In this document: positions 59,486-64,000 of the stretch, piece by piece
How the letters are laid out: each line of letters begins with the position of its first letter
Position numbering within the stretch: the first letter of the stretch is position 1
Assembly (NCBI GenBank): GCA_903911355.1
Contig: CAIWDD010000105.1
Coordinates: 1-64,000 of the forward strand
Direction: 5' to 3'
Source: an uncultured Nodularia sp.
GTDB lineage: Bacteria; Cyanobacteriota; Cyanobacteriia; Cyanobacteriales; Nostocaceae
Length of the DNA stretch: 64,000 nucleotides
The notes under the pieces: model-generated
Databases searched by the model: none
What the model was told of the DNA's origin: nothing
What the model saw: the letters and a program-made list of their open reading frames with translations, nothing else
Program-made: the position numbers and the translations under genes

Positions 59486-60565
59486 TTACACCTTAGCAGA
59501 TGCTTTAGTAATCATATTCAGTTCGCCCTTAGCATACTTAGCTGCAAAATCTTCGAGAGAAACTTGCTTAATCTTGCTAGCATTACCGGCGGTACCAAAT
59601 TGCTCGTATCTGTCAGCACAAACCTTCTGCATATATTTGATGGAAGGCTTGAGGAAGTGACGGGGGTCAAATTCCTTGGGAGCTTTTGCTAGTGCTTCAC
59701 GAACGGCGGCGGTGATAGCTAGACGGTTGTCGGTGTCGATGTTAACTTTACGTACACCGCTCTTGATGCCCTTTTGAATTTCTTCTACGGGTACACCATA
59801 GGTTTCGGGAATTGCACCACCGTACTCGTTAATCAAGGCGATTAAATCTTCAGGTACGGAAGAGGAACCGTGCATTACCAAGTGGGTGTTAGGTAAACGG
59901 CGGTGAATTTCTTCAATGCGGCTAATTGCCAAGATTTCACCGGTTGGCTTACGGGTAAATTTGTAAGCACCGTGGCTGGTACCGATGGCTACAGCCAAAG
60001 CATCTACTTGGGTTTGCTCTACAAAGTCTGCTGCTTCGTCTGGGTCTGTTAGTAGTTGAGAGTGGTCAAGTGTACCTTCAAAACCGTGACCATCTTCAGC
60101 TTCACCAGCGCCGGTTTCTAGAGAACCTAAGCAACCCAGTTCACCTTCTACGCTGACACCCAAGGCGTGAGCAACATTGACTACTTCACGGGTGGTATTG
60201 ACGTTGTACTCAAAGCTAGCGGGGGTTTTGGCGTCTGCTTCCAGGGAACCATCCATCATGACGCTGGTAAAGCCGTTCTTGATTGCGGAGTAGCAGGTAG
60301 AAGGCGCATTACCATGATCTTGGTGCATGACAATGGGAATTTCGGGATAGGTTTCTACTGCAGCCAAGATCAGGTGACGTAGAAAGTTTTCTCCAGCATA
60401 AGAACGAGCACCACGAGAAGCTTGTAAGATTACAGGGCTATCTGTCTCTGCTGCTGCTTTGAGAATTGCCTGAATCTGCTCCAAGTTGTTGACGTTAAAC
60501 GCAGGAATACCGTAACCGTTTTCAGCCGCGTGGTCTAAAAGCAGCCGCATTGGTACGAGCGCCAT
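59486..60565 (-). CDS. fbaA: Fructose-bisphosphate aldolase, class II
   Basis: 359 aa zinc aldolase that joins DHAP and G3P in the Calvin cycle and gluconeogenesis. [18 protein letters not shown], zinc motif [11 protein letters not shown], the second zinc histidines in [11 protein letters not shown] and [11 protein letters not shown], and [17 protein letters not shown]. Strong ribosome site AGGAGGAA precedes ATG 60565. It is the CbbA subtype of cyanobacteria. Confidence 0.96.
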   Translation of the reverse strand: MALVPMRLLLDHAAENGYGIPAFNVNNLEQIQAILKAAAETDSPVILQASRGARSYAGENFLRHLILAAVETYPEIPIVMHQDHGNAPSTCYSAIKNGFTSVMMDGSLEADAKTPASFEYNVNTTREVVNVAHALGVSVEGELGCLGSLETGAGEAEDGHGFEGTLDHSQLLTDPDEAADFVEQTQVDALAVAIGTSHGAYKFTRKPTGEILAISRIEEIHRRLPNTHLVMHGSSSVPEDLIALINEYGGAIPETYGVPVEEIQKGIKSGVRKVNIDTDNRLAITAAVREALAKAPKEFDPRHFLKPSIKYMQKVCADRYEQFGTAGNASKIKQVSLEDFAAKYAKGELNMITKASAKV

Positions 60566-60940
60566 ATATATTCCTCCTAATGTGTTTTTGGGCTAATCGG
60601 TTTCCGAAAAGCGTAATATTTACGCTAATCTTAATACTTTTTTCAACTTATAGGAAATTATAACTAGTGATGGTTGTTTATTTTGAGGAAGTTTATGCCA
60701 TGTTTCATAAAGATGCCCTATATTTCCCATCTGCTACTGTACATTAAGTTACGTTAGGCTTAAATTCTTTAGTACCCCTATATGCTGAATATGATTTCGG
60801 TACAGTTTATGGGTATCAATGTAGGGCACCACAAGTACTAGAGTTAATCACAGCCTGGCTATGCTCATACTTTGGGAAGACCATTGTCAGTTCGGGGCGG
60901 CGATCGCATCACACCACCAGTTTTACCTGATTTTTCCTAG
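60566..60940. other. Leader of the aldolase gene
   Basis: 375 bp upstream of fbaA on the - strand, up to the tRNA-Lys gene. No ORF or hairpin that I can support. Likely holds the aldolase promoter. Confidence 0.5.
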
Positions 60941-61012
60941 TGGGTCGCCCGGGATTCGAACCCGGAACTAATCGGTTAAAAGCCGAGTACTCTACCGTTG
61001 AGTTAGCGACCC
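60941..61012 (-). tRNA. trnK: tRNA-Lys (anticodon TTT)
   Basis: 72 nt on the - strand: acceptor GGGTCGC/GCGACCC, D arm AACTCAACGGTAGAGT, anticodon stem TCGGC/GCCGA-type with loop CTTTTAA (anticodon TTT), T arm CCGGGTTCGAATCCCGG, discriminator A. CCA not encoded. Confidence 0.97.
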
Positions 61013-61033
61013 TTTTGTTTTGCAACTTTGCCA

Positions 61034-61942
61034 TCATAACATGAACATCTGGGATTGGCAAGTATTTATAAAAAGATTTGCTGTTAATCTCACAGATGCC
61101 GTGCAGCTAGCTTTTGGAGCTAATACTGTCAGGTTTTCGCCGGTATTCAGGGCATTACGGGGAGCTGTCCAAGGTTCTAGACAGTAAAAGTCTTTGCCTT
61201 TGACTGTCCAAAATACTAGACGAGAATAAATGCGATCGTAATCTAAAGTTAACTTGAGTTTCCGCACTGGGTCTATGACTGTGGCAGATTGGCTAGTCAA
61301 ACCCCCAAAACCGACATCAATTTCTTCACGGGTAAAATCAAAACTACCATCAAACCGGTGAATTTCCTTAGTAGCTTGGTCTTGATATTCTTGGGAGGGG
61401 ATGTGAAACTGTAGCTGACACTTATCAACACTTCTGGTCAAAAAGTAGGGATGGAACCCCGCAGAAAAGGGCATGGGTGTAGATGACAAGTTTTGATACT
61501 GCTGTTTAATTTCCAGAGTATTACCCTGTAACTGGTAAGTAAAAATCAGTTGAAAGTCAAAAGGATAAACTGCTTTAGTTTGGTCATTGCTCTGGAGTAG
61601 CAGAGTCAGGCTAGCTTTATCTTGAGTTTCCTGGTGAGTCACTTCCCAAGGTAAATCACGAGCAAAACCATGTTGTTTGAGAGTGTACCTTTGCCCGTTA
61701 TAGGTGTAAATATTATCTGGTAAATTCCCGCAGATAGGGAACAGAATCGGATTTCCACCTCTGACACTCAATTGGGGATGGGTAAAGCGTTCAGTATCGA
61801 GATAGAAAATTTCTTGGTTGCGGACACGCCAACGGGTGATGATACCGCCTCTTTCCGGTACGACCTCGATTTGAGAGTCTGTGGTCTCATCGGTGAGGAT
61901 GTAAGTCTTGTATTGTTGCTGTTCAACAGTGATAGTAAACAC
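61034..61942 (-). CDS. Aldose 1-epimerase family protein
   Basis: 302 aa galactose-mutarotase-like beta-sandwich. Blocks: EVVPERGGIITRWRVRNQEIFYLDTERF, RGGNPILFPICGNLPDN, YTLKQHGFARDLPWEV (H, general acid), and MPFSAGFHPYFLTRS (H). Interconverts sugar anomers, possibly hexose-6-phosphates. It ends 20 bp from tRNA-Lys. Confidence 0.88.
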   Translation of the reverse strand: MFTITVEQQQYKTYILTDETTDSQIEVVPERGGIITRWRVRNQEIFYLDTERFTHPQLSVRGGNPILFPICGNLPDNIYTYNGQRYTLKQHGFARDLPWEVTHQETQDKASLTLLLQSNDQTKAVYPFDFQLIFTYQLQGNTLEIKQQYQNLSSTPMPFSAGFHPYFLTRSVDKCQLQFHIPSQEYQDQATKEIHRFDGSFDFTREEIDVGFGGLTSQSATVIDPVRKLKLTLDYDRIYSRLVFWTVKGKDFYCLEPWTAPRNALNTGENLTVLAPKASCTASVRLTANLFINTCQSQMFML

Positions 61943-62052
61943 AAGTTTTAGTCCTTAATAGTAGAGCGGATCATCTTTGTGTTTTTAGGTCTTGGTGGTG
62001 AAAGTGAATTGTCCTCACCACCAAGACACTAAGACACCCAGGTAAATGAAAT

Positions 62053-63087
62053 CTACTCGTCTTCTGCGAACACGAAGCGATATAACTCCCTGGGGTCTGG
62101 TTCGGGACTACTTTCAGCGAACTTGACGGCATCGTCGATGAGTGATTGAATTTTGCCATCAATAGCTTTGAGTTCGGCCTCGTCGGCTAAGTTTTGCTCA
62201 GTCAGATAAGCGGCAAACTTTTTAATGGGGTCACGGGAAAACCAGAATTCCTTCTCGGCTTTGCTGCGCATTTCATCTGGGTCTGCTAAGGAATGACCCC
62301 GGAAACGGTAGGTAAGGGCTTCAATTAATGTGGGACCTTCACCAGCACGGGCGCGGGCTACAGCTTCTTGAGCCACTGCTCGCACTGCTAACACGTCCAT
62401 ACCGTCTACTTCCACGCCTACCATGTTAAATACACTGGCTTTTTTGTAAATTTCTGGTTGGGAAGTAGCTCGTTCGTGAGACATTCCAATAGCCCATTTA
62501 TTATTTTCCACAACGAAAATAATCGGCAGTTTCCACAGAGCAGCCATATTTAAGGTCTCGAAAAACTGACCGTTGTTAGCTGCACCATCGCCAAAAAAGC
62601 AAGCTGTGACTTGGTCTGCGTTTTGGTCTCCTAAAACTTCGCGGCGGTATTTAGTTTGAAAAGCTGCTCCTGCTGCTACAGGAATTCCTTCGGCTACAAA
62701 GGCATAACCACCTAGTAGGCCATGCTCGGCAGAAAACATATGCATGGAACCACCACGCCCTTTGCTGCACCCTGTGGCTTTGCCAAACAACTCTGCCATC
62801 ACTTCTCGAGCTGGTACACCAGCACTCAGGGCATGAACGTGGTCGCGATAGGTGCTGGAAACAAAATCTTCACCCGGTCGCATGGATTGGATAACACCTG
62901 TGGAAACGGCTTCTTGACCGTTGTATAGGTGGACAAAACCAAACATTTTACCTCTATAGTACATCTCGGCGCATTTGTCTTCAAATGAGCGCCCTAGTAC
63001 CATATCTTCATACAAGCGTAACCCTTCTGCTTTGGTGATTTTGGTAGTAGCGGTGTCAAATGTAGGTAAGGTGCGTTCTTGAACCAT
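62053..63087 (-). CDS. pdhA: Pyruvate dehydrogenase E1 alpha subunit
   Basis: 344 aa thiamine-diphosphate enzyme subunit. [41 protein letters not shown] at the N-terminus; [13 protein letters not shown]; the TPP motif [40 protein letters not shown] (GDG...NN); and the phosphorylation-loop-like [23 protein letters not shown]. It decarboxylates pyruvate to feed acetyl-CoA synthesis. The beta subunit is elsewhere, as usual in cyanobacteria. Confidence 0.95.
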   Translation of the reverse strand: MVQERTLPTFDTATTKITKAEGLRLYEDMVLGRSFEDKCAEMYYRGKMFGFVHLYNGQEAVSTGVIQSMRPGEDFVSSTYRDHVHALSAGVPAREVMAELFGKATGCSKGRGGSMHMFSAEHGLLGGYAFVAEGIPVAAGAAFQTKYRREVLGDQNADQVTACFFGDGAANNGQFFETLNMAALWKLPIIFVVENNKWAIGMSHERATSQPEIYKKASVFNMVGVEVDGMDVLAVRAVAQEAVARARAGEGPTLIEALTYRFRGHSLADPDEMRSKAEKEFWFSRDPIKKFAAYLTEQNLADEAELKAIDGKIQSLIDDAVKFAESSPEPDPRELYRFVFAEDE

Positions 63088-63731
63088 TATTTTTTTAGTA
63101 TTCCTATAGTAAAACTGAAATTTACCATCTCAAATAAGTTGGTTTCAGACAATATCTGTTTTCGATCGGCTAGTATGTGCTAAAGTCAACCACCAAAATT
63201 TAGGCACCAAACAGGTTTATAGGCAATAGAGGAGAAACAATGAGTGAATTTTTGATTTTTCCACCCACCCTCTGGGAGGAGTTGACCTCTGATCTACTCC
63301 TGTTTATAGGCTATCAATCAGGATAGCTCGGTTTCTGCATATCCATGAACAATTTAGAGAAAATCACGGGGCAATTTTCTCTATGTAGCTATATTTTGGT
63401 AAACTACACTTATTTATGTTATAATATTGTTCATTTAATTGATAACTACCCTTGTTGAGGATACTTTCTCTAACTGCATAGCTGGGTAAGTGCTGAGGAT
63501 GTTTAGCATCTATGAGTTACTACCGGCAGAAATACTAAAAATTACAACAAGGTATTGGCGGTTTCTAGGCAACTGCTTTTTACCAGTAAAATTCAAAAGA
63601 ACTAATGTTACATTATACACTTATAATGTAAATCCTTCACGGTATTATTCAGTGTAGGATTATGGCACGGTTTTACATACCTGGAATGCTCTAGGTAAAT
63701 TATGTTGATCACGGTGCAGGGGAAGTAGACT
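63088..63731. other. Divergent region between pdhA and ftn2
   Basis: 644 bp. Contains one small ORF with a good ribosome site (63240-63326). Near 63415-63430 the sequence TATGTTATAATATT gives a perfect TATAAT, which may be a promoter of ftn2 about 300 bp upstream. Confidence 0.5.
63240..63326 (+). CDS. Candidate small protein (28 aa)
   Basis: ATG at 63240, preceded by AGAGGAGAAACA, the best ribosome site in this region. Reads MSEFLIFPPTLWEELTSDLL followed by LFIGYQSG and stop; hydrophobic with a few acidic residues. Could be a leader peptide or a genuine small protein; I know no family. Confidence 0.4.
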   Translation: MSEFLIFPPTLWEELTSDLLLFIGYQSG

Positions 63732-64000
63732 GTGCGAATTCCGCTAGATTACTACCGAATTTTGGGATTACCGTTAGCGGCAAGTGATGAACAGTTGCGC
63801 CAGTCTTACAGCGATCGCATTGTCCAATTGCCACGACGGGAGTATTCTCCAGCAGCAATTTCTGCTCGCAAACAACTTATAAAAGAAGCTTACGTGGTTT
63901 TATCCAATCCTAAAGAACGTAGCAGTTATGATCAGCTTTATCTTGCCCATGCCTATGGATCTGACGGCAATGGTAATGCTACTGTTGCCGTGGGAACCCA
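63732..64000 (+). CDS. ftn2: Cell division protein Ftn2/ZipN (ARC6 homologue), partial
   Basis: GTG start at 63732; 89 codons to the window edge. The N-terminus MRIPLDYYRILGLPLAASDE and QLRQSYSDRIVQLPRREYSPAAISARKQLIKEAYVVLSNPKERSSYD is the J-like domain of Ftn2, the membrane-anchored FtsZ-ring organiser of cyanobacteria and ancestor of plastid ARC6. The J-domain HPD is absent, as in the family. The rest (TPR-like and transmembrane parts) lies outside. Confidence 0.9.
   Translation, partial: MRIPLDYYRILGLPLAASDEQLRQSYSDRIVQLPRREYSPAAISARKQLIKEAYVVLSNPKERSSYDQLYLAHAYGSDGNGNATVAVGT

Overview
The window comes from a filamentous, very probably Nostocales (Anabaena/Dolichospermum/Nostoc-like) cyanobacterium. 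The evidence is the many GCGATCGC palindromes, heptameric tandem repeats, xisH/xisI genes, ycf23, Tab2 (DUF1092), DUF1995, DUF1400, a PaO-type Rieske oxygenase, a plastid-like tRNA-Glu(UUC), and the first 89 codons of the ARC6/Ftn2 division gene at the right edge.

Layout. 1-12 kb is ordinary chromosome: a cut-off HsdR_N-like gene, cysteine desulfurase, a PrxQ/Bcp peroxiredoxin, the Rieske oxygenase, a photolyase split into two overlapping genes in reversed domain order, TldD, a TonB-like anchor protein, a CPA-type antiporter with TrkA domains, tRNA-Glu, a START-like protein and a ribbon-helix-helix protein. 12-16 kb holds a low-temperature-induced-type exported protein and a Ser/Thr kinase with WD40 repeats. 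15.7-23.2 kb is a peptide-export locus: an IS630-derived HTH protein, a C39-peptidase ABC exporter with a cNMP-like domain, HlyD, a parvulin/SurA-like isomerase, and two convergent double-glycine peptide genes. Next to these is a third promoter-terminator unit whose peptide gene is gone. 23-30 kb returns to housekeeping: ClC with CBS and USP domains, PmbA/TldE, Tab2, Ycf23.

30-45.3 kb is an accessory island and the main result. It contains a full set of cyanobactin genes of the anacyclamide (acy) type arranged in two divergent halves. PatA-, PatB- and PatC-type genes are on the + strand (38.6-41.2 kb). A 50-residue precursor gene (37806-37958), a PatF-type prenyltransferase and a PatG-type protease/macrocyclase are on the - strand (31.5-38.0 kb). 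There is no YcaO heterocyclase in the window, so the expected product is a macrocycle without azolines, possibly prenylated. The E-F-G half is interrupted by a RAYT (Y1) transposase, hicAB, a broken HNH-module copy, a PD-(D/E)XK-like gene and xisHI. The island is rich in repeats: a MITE-like family (one copy split by an IS4-type insertion with a 10-bp target duplication), heptamer repeats, long palindromes, duplicated toxin-antitoxin pieces, and a 110-bp duplicate of the end of the neighbouring aminotransferase gene.

45.3-64 kb is again chromosome: a DegT/DnrJ aminotransferase, a FetB-like permease, a TPR protein, a succinyl-CoA-synthetase-like pair that lacks its key catalytic residues, DUF1995, an MsbA-like ABC exporter, GalE, a TauE/SafE-like membrane protein fused to a ferric-reductase-like domain, class II aldolase, tRNA-Lys, an aldose-1-epimerase-like protein, PdhA and the start of ftn2.

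All identifications are from reading the sequence and from knowledge of the families; no database search was run.
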